This document shows, in pieces, positions 53,372 through 60,465 of a stretch of 64,000 nucleotides of DNA. The notes below the pieces were generated by a model, which did not search any database, had not been told where the DNA came from, and saw only the letters and a program-made list of their open reading frames with translations. Position 1 is the stretch's first letter. Each line of letters begins with the position of its first letter. The DNA is taken from NCBI GenBank assembly GCA_046154585.1, contig JBJXDX010000058.1, forward strand, positions 1 to 64,000, given 5' to 3'. Made by a program: the position numbers and the translations under genes. This DNA comes from CADEFX01 sp046154585 (GTDB lineage Bacteria; Pseudomonadota; Alphaproteobacteria; Rhizobiales; Hyphomicrobiaceae).

Positions 53372-53644
53372 CTAGATGCAGTTCAGCAGGTCCTCCTCAC
53401 CCACCGTACAGATCTTGCCGTCAGCTCGCCGACAGTGGGAATCCACCCAAAGGATTCCGAAATTGCATGACGGTATTCCGTCGCCGCCCCACGTACTGGC
53501 TGGCTTCGGGGCGGGCCGTTTGGCCTGCTTCTTGGCCTTCTGCTTTGTTGCGCGCTTCTCTTGTTGTGCTTCCGCCGGTGCTGTTGACGGAAGTAGGGCC
53601 AAGGATGCGACGGCGATCGCAACAGCCACGTTGACAGCGCGCAT
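53372..53644 (-). CDS. Small secreted protein of unknown function
   Basis: A 90-residue protein with a signal peptide (VAVAIAVASLALLPSTAPAEAQ), a Lys-rich linker (EKRATKQKAKKQAKRP) and a C-terminal part with three Cys (IPSCNFGILWVDSHCRRADGKICTVGEEDLLNC, four in all). It looks like a short disulfide-bonded periplasmic protein. No family is recognised. It lies between the permease pseudogene and the acyl-CoA synthetase gene. Confidence 0.6.
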   Translation of the reverse strand: MRAVNVAVAIAVASLALLPSTAPAEAQQEKRATKQKAKKQAKRPAPKPASTWGGDGIPSCNFGILWVDSHCRRADGKICTVGEEDLLNCI

Positions 53645-53746
53645 GAGCAGCCTCCCCTAGCCGATCAGGCAACCTGTCGCCCAGACGCTCGCGCGTCAAC
53701 GAAGAAGGCCGTCACAACGAATGCGTCCCGTAGTGCGATAGTCCAG

Positions 53747-55375
53747 TCACACCGACTTCGCAATGTCGCGCAGCTTGAACTTCTGAATCTTGCCGGTGCT
53801 GGTCTTGGGAATGTCGCCGAACACAACGTGACGCGGGCATTTGTAGCTCGCGAGATTGGCGCGGCAGTACAGGATGATCTCGTCAGATGTCACCGTCGTG
53901 CCCGGCTTCAGCTCGACGAAGGCGCACGGCGTCTCGCCCCATTTGTCGTCGGGCTTGGCGACGACCGCCGCATGCGCGACGGCAGGATGCTTGAAGAGCA
54001 CATCCTCGACCTCGATGGAGGAGATGTTTTCGCCGCCTGAAATGATGATGTCCTTGGAACGGTCCTTGATCTGGATATAGCCATCCGGATGCAGGACGCC
54101 GAGATCGCCGGAATGAAACCAACCGCCTTCGAAGGCTTCGCGCGTCGCCTTCTCGTTCTTGAGGTAGCCCTTCATGACGATGTTGCCGCGAAACATGACC
54201 TCGCCCAGCGTTTGACCATCAGCCGGCACGGGCGTCATCGTGCTGGTATCCATGACGGTCAGGCCGTCGAGCGGAGCGTAACGCACACCCTGGCGCGCCT
54301 TTTTCGCGGCCTGGACGGCAGGCGCCAGCGCATTCCACTCGGTGTGCCACTCATTGACGACGGCGGGGCCATAGGTCTCCGTCAATCCATAGACATGTGT
54401 GACGTCGAAGCCCGCGTCGCTCATGGCCGCGAGCACGGCCTCAGGCGGCGGCGCGGCAGCCGTCACGAACTGCACTGTGTGCGGCAAGGCCCTTTTGTCC
54501 TCTGGCGCAGCGTTGAGCAGGGTCGACATGACGATCGGGGCACCGCACAGGTGCGTGACCTTGTGCTCGGCGATGGCGTCGAACATCGGTTTGGCACGCA
54601 CCCAGCGCAAGCACACGTGGGTGCCGGCCACAACCGAAAGCGTCCAGGGGAAGCACCAGCCGTTGCAGTGGAACATCGGCAGCGTCCACAGATAGACGGG
54701 ATGCCGGCCCATGCCGGCCGCAACGACGTTGCCGTAGCACATCAGCGCTGCGCCGCGATGGTGATAGACGACGCCTTTAGGATTTCCGGTCGTCCCGGAG
54801 GTGTAGTTGAGCGCGATGGCATCCCATTCGTCGTCTGGGCGCCGCCATTCGAAGCTCGGATCGCCGCCGGCCACGAAATCGTCGTACTCGATGCTGCCCA
54901 GCCGCTCGCCGGTTTGGGGAAATTCGCGATCGTCATAGTCGATGATGAACGGCTTCACCTTGGCCAGCGCCAGTGCGGCTTTCATCACCGGCGCAAACTC
55001 GCGGTCCGTGATGAGTATCCTCGTCTCGGCATGATCGAGCTGAAAGGCGATGATCGCCGCGTCGAGCCGCGTGTTGATCGAGTGTAAAGCGGCCCCGGTC
55101 ATGGGCACGCCGTAGTGCGCCTCCAGCATCGGCGGGGTGTTGGGCAGCATCACTGACACCGTGTCGCCCGGGCCGATGCCCTGTGAGGAAAGCCCCGACG
55201 ACAGCCGGCGCGCGCGTGCATTGAGCTCCGCGTAGGTCCGCCGCAGCCCCCCGTGAATCACGGCCGGGTGGTTGGGATACACCAGCGCGGAGCGCTCGAG
55301 GAAGATCAGCGGCGTCAGCGGCTGATAATTGGCCGGAGTCCGATCCAGATTCTGCGCGTAAGGATTGGCGGGCAT
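53747..55375 (-). CDS. AMP-dependent acyl-CoA synthetase
   Basis: Adenylate-forming ligase of 542 residues that makes an acyl-CoA from a carboxylic acid, ATP and CoA. It has the P-loop-like motif IALNYTSGTTGNPKGVVYHHRG (about 175-196), the A5 motif region HVYGLTETYG, the A7/A8 region SGDLGVLHPDGYIQIKDRSKDIIISGGENISSIEVEDVL and the A10 lysine in IPKTSTGKIQKF (about 525). The N-terminus with PLIFLERSALVYPNHPAVIHG resembles medium- or branched-chain acid ligases. Divergent from prpE. Exact acid unknown. Confidence 0.9.
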   Translation of the reverse strand: MPANPYAQNLDRTPANYQPLTPLIFLERSALVYPNHPAVIHGGLRRTYAELNARARRLSSGLSSQGIGPGDTVSVMLPNTPPMLEAHYGVPMTGAALHSINTRLDAAIIAFQLDHAETRILITDREFAPVMKAALALAKVKPFIIDYDDREFPQTGERLGSIEYDDFVAGGDPSFEWRRPDDEWDAIALNYTSGTTGNPKGVVYHHRGAALMCYGNVVAAGMGRHPVYLWTLPMFHCNGWCFPWTLSVVAGTHVCLRWVRAKPMFDAIAEHKVTHLCGAPIVMSTLLNAAPEDKRALPHTVQFVTAAAPPPEAVLAAMSDAGFDVTHVYGLTETYGPAVVNEWHTEWNALAPAVQAAKKARQGVRYAPLDGLTVMDTSTMTPVPADGQTLGEVMFRGNIVMKGYLKNEKATREAFEGGWFHSGDLGVLHPDGYIQIKDRSKDIIISGGENISSIEVEDVLFKHPAVAHAAVVAKPDDKWGETPCAFVELKPGTTVTSDEIILYCRANLASYKCPRHVVFGDIPKTSTGKIQKFKLRDIAKSV

Positions 55376-55538
55376 TTCCGTCGTCCAAGGCTCGATGCGA
55401 CCCTGGCAACCTACTGGAAGGGCGCCATGGCTTCAACGCGGCCTTGCCTCTTGCTCCCGCGCTCGCAACAATGCCGCCAACAGTCGAAAATCCGGCGCCG
55501 CGCCCGCGTGTGAGCCGGCCATGAGGAGGATACCCATC

Positions 55539-57461
55539 GTGAGCCGCTACCATGAGGTCTATGCCGCCTGGAAGAAGGACCCGGAGGCGTTCTGGGCAGA
55601 GGCGGCGCGGGACATCGACTGGTACAACCTTTGGGACAAAGTCTTCGACCCCTATGCCGGCGAATACGGCCGCTGGTTTGCCGGCGCCGAGTGCAACACG
55701 GCCTACAACTGCCTCGATCGCCATGTGCTGCGCGGGCGCGGCGGACAGAAGGCGCTGATCTACGACAGCCCCGTCACCAAGCAGACGAAAAGCTTCACCT
55801 ACGCCGGGCTGCGCGACGAAGTGGCCGTCTTCGGGGCGGTCCTGCAGGACCTCGGCGTGAAAAAGGGCGACCGGGTCATCATCTACCTGCCGATGATCCC
55901 CGAGGCGGCCATTGCCATGCTGGCGTGCGCCCGCATCGGCGCGGTGCATTCAGTGGTGTTCGGCGGCTTTGCGGCGAGCGAACTTGCGACGCGCATCAAC
56001 GACTCCAAACCCGTCGCCATCGTCTCGGCGAGCTGCGGCATCGAGACGGCACGCATCATTCCCTACAAACCCCTCCTGGATAAGGCGATCGAGCTTGCGA
56101 CGCACAAGCCGTCCGCCTGCCTCGTCTATCAGCGGCCCATGCAGACGGCGGCGTTGATCGAAGGGCGCGATCATGACTGGGAGGCGCTCGTCGCAGACGC
56201 GAAGGCGCGCGGTCGGCGCGCCGGATGCACGGTCGTGGCGGCGACCGACCCGCTCTACATTCTCTACACCTCGGGCACGACAGGCGAACCGAAAGGCGTG
56301 GTGCGCGACAACGGCGGCCACATGGTGGCGCTCAAATGGTCGATGAAGAACCACTATGGGGTTGATCCGGGCGATGTGTTCTGGGCCGCGTCCGACGTCG
56401 GCTGGGTGGTCGGTCACAGCTATATCGTCTACGCGCCGCTGCTGCATGGATGCACGAGCATTCTCTACGAAGGAAAGCCGGTCGGTACGCCCGACGCCGG
56501 CGCGTTCTGGCGCGTGATCGCTGAGCATCGCGTGGCAGCCATGTTCACCGCACCTACCGCCTTTCGCGCCATCAAAAAAGAAGATCCGCAAGGCGAGCAC
56601 GTCAAACGCTACGACTTGCGCGCCTTCCGCACGCTGTTTCTCGCCGGTGAGCGCGCCGATCCCGAGACGATCAAATGGGCCGAGGCGCATCTGGGCGTGC
56701 CGGTGCTCGATCACTGGTGGCAGACGGAAACGGGCTGGCCTATTGCGGGCAATCCTGTCGGGCTCGGCCAACTGCCGGTCAAGTACGGCTCGCCGACGGT
56801 GCCGATGCCCGGCTACGAGTTGCATGCGCTCGATGAAAAGGGACGGCAGCTTGCGGCCGGGCAGACAGGCACGCTGGCCATCAAGCTGCCGTTGCCGCCG
56901 TCATCGCTGCCGACGCTGTGGAACAACAACGAGCGCTTCCGTCGCAGCTATCTCACAGAGTTCGACGGCTACTACACGACATCCGATGCCGGTTACATCG
57001 ACGCTGACGGGTATATCTATGTGATGGCGCGCACGGACGACGTCATCAATGTGGCGGGACACCGGCTTTCGACCGGGCAGATGGAAGAGGTTGTCGCCAA
57101 GCACAAGGACGTCGGCGAATGCGCCGTCATCGGCGTGGCTGACGACATGAAGGGTCAGGTGCCGGCCGGCTTCATCGTCCTCAACGCGGATGTCAACCGC
57201 AATCCCGAGGACATCGAGCAGGAGGTGGTGAAGCTGGTGCGCGACGAGATCGGGCCCGTTGCCGCCTTCAAGACGGTCATGACCGTGCCGCGGCTGCCGA
57301 AAACACGCTCCGGGAAAATATTGCGCGGGACGATGCGGCAGATTGCCGACGGCGAGCCTTGGAAAATGCCCGCCACCGTCGACGATCCCGCCATCCTGGA
57401 GGAAATTACCGGCGCGCTGAAAAAACGCGGAATGGGTGGCGGGCCGGAGGGCGCGAGCTAG
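55539..57461 (+). CDS. prpE: Propionyl-CoA synthetase
   Basis: Acetate/propionate-CoA ligase of 640 residues in the PrpE branch. The N-terminus RYHEVYAAWKKDPEAFWAEAARDIDWYNLWDKVFDP is characteristic. AMP-binding motif YILYTSGTTGEPKGVVRDNGG (about 245-265), WWQTETGWPIAGNP and the TRSGKILRGTM catalytic lysine (about 597) follow. The start is a GTG at 55539 with an AGGAGG site 8 bases upstream. An upstream open frame to 55365 is non-homologous. Confidence 0.93.
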   Translation: MSRYHEVYAAWKKDPEAFWAEAARDIDWYNLWDKVFDPYAGEYGRWFAGAECNTAYNCLDRHVLRGRGGQKALIYDSPVTKQTKSFTYAGLRDEVAVFGAVLQDLGVKKGDRVIIYLPMIPEAAIAMLACARIGAVHSVVFGGFAASELATRINDSKPVAIVSASCGIETARIIPYKPLLDKAIELATHKPSACLVYQRPMQTAALIEGRDHDWEALVADAKARGRRAGCTVVAATDPLYILYTSGTTGEPKGVVRDNGGHMVALKWSMKNHYGVDPGDVFWAASDVGWVVGHSYIVYAPLLHGCTSILYEGKPVGTPDAGAFWRVIAEHRVAAMFTAPTAFRAIKKEDPQGEHVKRYDLRAFRTLFLAGERADPETIKWAEAHLGVPVLDHWWQTETGWPIAGNPVGLGQLPVKYGSPTVPMPGYELHALDEKGRQLAAGQTGTLAIKLPLPPSSLPTLWNNNERFRRSYLTEFDGYYTTSDAGYIDADGYIYVMARTDDVINVAGHRLSTGQMEEVVAKHKDVGECAVIGVADDMKGQVPAGFIVLNADVNRNPEDIEQEVVKLVRDEIGPVAAFKTVMTVPRLPKTRSGKILRGTMRQIADGEPWKMPATVDDPAILEEITGALKKRGMGGGPEGAS

Positions 57462-57622
57462 AGTCCTGCAGCGAACGCGATGATCGCAAGGGCGCCTGCG
57501 AACATCGGCAAGGCCATTGACCCCTTCGATTGCTGCGCCTTTCTTGCGAGCGGCCCGTAGTCTTCGGCGACCATTGCCGCGCGCGCCGCTGCTTCCAATG
57601 TGTCGGGCTGGCTTCGGGTCAT
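57458..57622 (-). CDS. 54-residue membrane protein with EcfG promoter
   Basis: A 54-residue protein with a soluble N-terminus (MTRSQPDTLEAAARAAMVAEDYGPLARKAQQSKG) and one C-terminal membrane segment (MALPMFAGALAIIAFAAGL). The ATG at 57622 has GGGAG 9 bases upstream. An exact GGAAC-N17-CGTT element puts the transcript start near 57655, which excludes the longer frame that begins at 57664. Its stop overlaps prpE by 4 bases on the other strand. Probably a general stress regulon member. Function unknown. Confidence 0.65.
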   Translation of the reverse strand: MTRSQPDTLEAAARAAMVAEDYGPLARKAQQSKGSMALPMFAGALAIIAFAAGL

Positions 57623-57662
57623 GTCGTGACGCTCCCTCGGCGTGATGACGTCTGAAGCGCAC

Positions 57663-57688
57663 AACGCGATCTACGCCTCACGCGTTCC
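57663..57688 (-). promoter_or_regulatory. EcfG promoter for the 54-residue gene
   Basis: On the minus strand GGAAC (57688-57684), 17 bases, then CGTT (57666-57663) match the alphaproteobacterial EcfG consensus GGAAC-N16/17-CGTT. The ATG at 57622 is 41 bases downstream of the -10 element. Confidence 0.7.
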
Positions 57689-57722
57689 CAGCGCCGGCCG
57701 CGCACTCTTACCCCAAGGCGCG

Positions 57723-57747
57723 GGAACTCGGTTGCCCAGGCTGCGTT
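57723..57747 (+). promoter_or_regulatory. EcfG promoter for the 25-residue gene
   Basis: GGAAC (57723-57727), 16 bases, CGTT (57744-57747). It faces away from the 57663-57688 site, so the two form a divergent pair 34 bases apart. The predicted start near 57756 leaves about 30 bases to the ATG at 57785. Confidence 0.8.
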
Positions 57748-57784
57748 GTTCCACCAATCGACACTTGAAATCTGGAGCACCAGC

Positions 57785-57862
57785 ATGAGGCCCGTCCTTC
57801 TGTGGATCCTTGGACTCCCGATCCCCGTGATCATCCTTCTGTACCTGTTCAACGTCCTTTGA
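57785..57862 (+). CDS. 25-residue membrane peptide
   Basis: An ATG at 57785 opens a 25-codon frame that reads MRPVLLWILGLPIPVIILLY then LFNVL and a stop, so almost the whole peptide is one membrane helix. A GGAG site (57774-57777) lies 7 bases upstream and an exact EcfG promoter 38 bases before the ATG. The peptide is too short for most gene callers. I recall similar short LxxIPIPxIxxL peptides in other alphaproteobacteria, without function. A stress-induced membrane micropeptide is the likely reading. Confidence 0.7.
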   Translation: MRPVLLWILGLPIPVIILLYLFNVL

Positions 57863-57890
57863 GCGCATTCCCGGGGCTCCTCGCCCGCCG

Positions 57891-57915
57891 GGAACCTTGG
57901 GCAACGACACGCGTT
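57891..57915 (+). promoter_or_regulatory. EcfG promoter of nepR-ecfG
   Basis: GGAAC (57891-57895), 16 bases, CGTT (57912-57915), then nepR ATG at 57980. This puts the sigma factor and its anti-sigma factor under their own control, as is known for EcfG systems. Confidence 0.8.
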
Positions 57916-57979
57916 TCTGCTCGACATCCCAATTGCCGGCAGACCGCCGCTCTTTCTTCCGAGGGGTATCCAACGGGTC

Positions 57980-58288
57980 ATGAACCGCAAAAATGACGAT
58001 AGAGGCGGCAAGATCGCGGAATTTCGGTCGCATGCCGAACCGCATGATGCACGTGGCGGACTGGGCATCGAACGCCCGCAGGGCAACGGCCAGTTGCGCC
58101 AGAAGCTGCCTCCCGAGGTCCATGCTTTTCTCGGACACCGTCTCCGGGCCGCTTATAGCGATCTCGTCAACGAGCCGGTTCCGGGCGCGCTGCTTGATCT
58201 GCTGGACCGTCTGAGGGCCCAAGAGTTCGAAGCAAAAAGCAGCGGCGGCGTCGTTCAGGGCACAAACGAAGCGAAGGAGAAGGCGTAG
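57980..58288 (+). CDS. nepR: Anti-sigma factor NepR
   Basis: A 102-residue protein with the NepR core LGHRLRAAYSDLVNEPVPGALLDLLDRL (about 51-78), the two helices that bind EcfG and, on stress, the sigma-like domain of PhyR. The N-terminus is long and low in order. The GAGGGG at 57961 is 13 bases upstream. It overlaps the ecfG start by one base (TAGTG), so the anti-sigma factor and sigma factor are made in fixed ratio. Regulator of the general stress response. Confidence 0.9.
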   Translation: MNRKNDDRGGKIAEFRSHAEPHDARGGLGIERPQGNGQLRQKLPPEVHAFLGHRLRAAYSDLVNEPVPGALLDLLDRLRAQEFEAKSSGGVVQGTNEAKEKA

Positions 58289-58848
58289 TGAGCGCTCCCG
58301 AGCAAGACAACCTCCGAGCACCTCTGATCGCGGCGGTGCCGAACCTCAGGGCTTTCGCAATCTCGCTCTGCGGCGACGTCGACCGTGCGGACGATCTGGT
58401 GCAGGAAACCCTGGTCAAGGCCTGGAACAAGCTGAGCAGCTTTGAGCAGGGGACCAATTTCAAAGCGTGGCTTTTCACCATTCTGCGCAACACGTACTTT
58501 TCCGAACGCCGCAAGCTGCGTCGCGAGGTCAAGGACTCGGATGGCGAATATGCGGCGCGGCTGTCCGTCCCGGCTGAACAGCACGGACACATGGACATGG
58601 TGGATTTCAAGGCCGCCCTTTCGCGCCTGTCCGACGACCAGCGTGAAGCACTCATTCTCATCGGAGCAGAAGGATTTTCCTATGAGGAAGTGGCGGCGAT
58701 CTGCGGTTGCGCCGTGGGTACCGTAAAAAGCCGTGTCAACCGGGCGCGCGTCAGACTGGCGGAATTGCTGCACGTGGAAAGTGCCGGTGATTTCGGCCCT
58801 GAAGCTGCGACGGGCCCTGTTCTGGTCGGCGCTCTCACGCGATCGTGA
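58288..58848 (+). CDS. ecfG: ECF sigma factor EcfG (general stress response)
   Basis: ECF15-type sigma factor of 186 residues. Region 2 has FAISLCGDVDRADDLVQETLVKAWNKLSSFEQGTNFKAWLFTILRNTYFSERRKLRREVKD (about 25-85) and region 4 has ALSRLSDDQREALILIGAEGFSYEEVAAICGCAVGTVKSRVNRARVRLAELL (about 110-162). The start is a GTG at 58288 overlapping the nepR stop. Nearby GGAAC-N16-CGTT sites fit its consensus. Its partner NepR is upstream and PhyR downstream. Confidence 0.94.
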   Translation: MSAPEQDNLRAPLIAAVPNLRAFAISLCGDVDRADDLVQETLVKAWNKLSSFEQGTNFKAWLFTILRNTYFSERRKLRREVKDSDGEYAARLSVPAEQHGHMDMVDFKAALSRLSDDQREALILIGAEGFSYEEVAAICGCAVGTVKSRVNRARVRLAELLHVESAGDFGPEAATGPVLVGALTRS

Positions 58849-58874
58849 CGCCAAACTTGCCTCGCAGGCCGCAG

Positions 58875-58899
58875 GGAACCAACACGTCCCGCAAGCGTT
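58875..58899 (+). promoter_or_regulatory. EcfG promoter of phyR
   Basis: GGAAC (58875-58879), 16 bases, CGTT (58896-58899), between ecfG and phyR. The predicted start near 58906 leaves room for GGGAG (58926-58930) and the ATG at 58937. phyR can therefore be made independently of ecfG. Confidence 0.8.
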
Positions 58900-58936
58900 G
58901 AGGTACGATTTTGTGCCTGCCTACAGGGAGATGGGG

Positions 58937-59743
58937 ATGTCTATCGCGACCGCTGTTGCGCCACACCTGCCATATCTGCGGCGCTTTGCGCGCGCGCTGA
59001 CTGGAAATCAGACCAGCGGCGATGCTTATGTCGTGGCAGTGCTCGAAGCGTTCATCGAAGATCCCAATGCTTTCGCGCGGAATCTGCCGGCGCGCATCGC
59101 GCTGTATCGCGCTTTCGTCAAAGTGTGGGATTCGATCTCGCTCAATATGGATGCGGGTGACGTGTCGGGTGAGGAAGCGGACAGCGCGGATTGCAACCTC
59201 GATGCCATTACGCCGCGTCCGCGCCAAGCCTTCCTCCTCATGGCGCTGGAAGGCTTCTCGCTGCCGGAGGCTGCGCAGATCCTCGATCTCCCGGCGCAGG
59301 AGGTCAAGGCGCTGATCGACCAGGCTGGCGCAGAAATCGCCGAGCAGATCGCCGCTGATATTCTCATCATCGAGGACGAGCCGCTGATCGCCATGGACCT
59401 GGAGGCGCTCGTCACCGACGTGGGGCATCGTGTGATGGGTGTCGCGCGGACGCATGCGGAGGCCGTTGCCGCCGTTGCCAACCGCAAGCCAAGTCTGGTG
59501 CTCGCGGATATTCAGCTCGCCGACGGAAGCTCCGGCCTCGAGGCCGTCAACGAGATCCTCACCACCATCACCGTGCCGGTGATTTTCATTACAGCTTACC
59601 CGGAGCGGCTGCTGACGGGGCAAAAACCCGAGCCGACATTCCTGATCACCAAGCCCTTCCAGCCCGAGACCGTGAAAGCCGTCATCAGCCAGGCGCTGTT
59701 CTTCGATACGCGCGCCAAGCGCACCGGCAAGGAAGCCGCTTAG
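58937..59743 (+). CDS. phyR: Anti-anti-sigma response regulator PhyR
   Basis: A 268-residue two-domain regulator. The N-terminal sigma-like domain (about 1-140) has LPYLRRFARALTGNQTSGDAYVVAVLEAFIEDP and RQAFLLMALEGFSLPEAAQILDLPAQEV. The receiver (about 145-268) has the acidic pair IIEDEPLIAMDLEALVTDVGH, the phospho-Asp in LVLADIQLADGSSGLEAV (about D193) and a Lys in FLITKPFQPETV. When phosphorylated, it binds NepR and frees EcfG. The start is at 58937, with GGGAG 6 bases before it. No HWE/HisKA2 kinase gene is in the window. Confidence 0.93.
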   Translation: MSIATAVAPHLPYLRRFARALTGNQTSGDAYVVAVLEAFIEDPNAFARNLPARIALYRAFVKVWDSISLNMDAGDVSGEEADSADCNLDAITPRPRQAFLLMALEGFSLPEAAQILDLPAQEVKALIDQAGAEIAEQIAADILIIEDEPLIAMDLEALVTDVGHRVMGVARTHAEAVAAVANRKPSLVLADIQLADGSSGLEAVNEILTTITVPVIFITAYPERLLTGQKPEPTFLITKPFQPETVKAVISQALFFDTRAKRTGKEAA

Positions 59744-59772
59744 CAAACGCACGCCGATCTTGATTGCATTGA

Positions 59773-59798
59773 ACGCCGCGCCTTCGCGCGGCGTTTCG
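59773..59798 (+). terminator. Terminator after phyR
   Basis: AACGCCGCG (59773-59781) pairs with CGCGGCGTT (59788-59796) over a six-base loop; three T follow or belong to the stem end. The T-tract is short, so it may be a weaker terminator. Confidence 0.6.
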
Positions 59799-59844
59799 TG
59801 CGTGTGCGCCGATGCAATAGCCGCTCAACACCTATCGCACGCGC

Positions 59845-59869
59845 GGAACCTTCGCGCCGTCGCGGCGTT
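59845..59869 (+). promoter_or_regulatory. EcfG promoter of the DUF1328-csbD operon
   Basis: GGAAC (59845-59849), 16 bases, CGTT (59866-59869). The start would be near 59877, too close to the ATG at 59884, but in correct position for the GTG at 59905 with its GGAG site (59893-59896). Confidence 0.78.
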
Positions 59870-59904
59870 CTCCTATCAGTTCAATGACTTCCGGAGAAAC
59901 TGAG

Positions 59905-60090
59905 GTGGGCAACCTTCTTCACTACGCGATCGTCTTTCTCGTGGTTGCGCTTGTGGCAGCAGCGCTCGGCTTTGGCGGTGTTGCTGGAACGGCCATGGAA
60001 GGCGCGCGGATCTTGTTCTGGGTCGCCATCATCCTGTTTGTCATCTCGCTGATCGGCGGAATGATGAGAGGGCGCGCCCCGAGACCCTGA
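59905..60090 (+). CDS. DUF1328-family small membrane protein
   Basis: A 61-residue membrane protein of the DUF1328 (YtjA) family: two hydrophobic helices, YAIVFLVVALVAAALGFGG (about 6-24) and ARILFWVAIILFVISLIGG (about 33-52), with a short basic end. The GTG start at 59905 fits the family N-terminus, the GGAG site and the EcfG promoter; an in-frame ATG at 59884 fits none of these. Followed 29 bases later by csbD. Stress-linked in several bacteria; molecular role not known. Confidence 0.85.
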   Translation: MGNLLHYAIVFLVVALVAAALGFGGVAGTAMEGARILFWVAIILFVISLIGGMMRGRAPRP

Positions 60091-60119
60091 CAACCAATAG
60101 CAACCGAGGAGAGAAACAC

Positions 60120-60317
60120 ATGAATTGGGATCGCATCGAAGGCAATTGGAAGCAGTTCACCGGAAAGGTGAAAGAGAAGTGGGGTGATCTGACCGACGAC
60201 GACCTCACCGCCATCAATGGCCGGCGCGACCAGCTCGAAGGAAAAATCCAGGAGCGGTACGGCTACAGCAAGGACCAGGTCAAGAAGGAAGTCGACGACT
60301 GGCTTGGCCGCGTCTAA
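60120..60317 (+). CDS. CsbD-family stress protein
   Basis: A 65-residue CsbD-like protein: MNWDRIEGNWKQFTGKVKEK then WGDLTDDDLTAINGRRDQLEGKIQERYGYSKDQVKKEVDDWL, which is the whole family domain. CsbD of Bacillus is in the sigma-B stress regulon; its biochemical action is unknown. AGGAGA precedes the ATG. It is cotranscribed with the DUF1328 gene from an EcfG promoter. Confidence 0.93.
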   Translation: MNWDRIEGNWKQFTGKVKEKWGDLTDDDLTAINGRRDQLEGKIQERYGYSKDQVKKEVDDWLGRV

Positions 60318-60343
60318 CTCCCAAACGATTGCGTGTTCGATCT

Positions 60344-60367
60344 GGCCGGCAGGCAGTCCTGCCGGCC
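60344..60367 (+). terminator. Strong hairpin after csbD
   Basis: GGCCGGCAGG (60344-60353) pairs with CCTGCCGGCC (60358-60367) over a four-base loop, a ten-pair GC-rich stem 27 bases after the csbD stop. No good T-tract follows, so termination is probable but not certain. Confidence 0.55.
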
Positions 60368-60465
60368 GGATGCGTTTCCAAGTGAAAGTTTTTTTCCTCG
60401 GCGGAGACATAGCTTCGCCCCGGCCAACGCACTAAATTAGGCGACCCACGCACCACACAGGTCCA

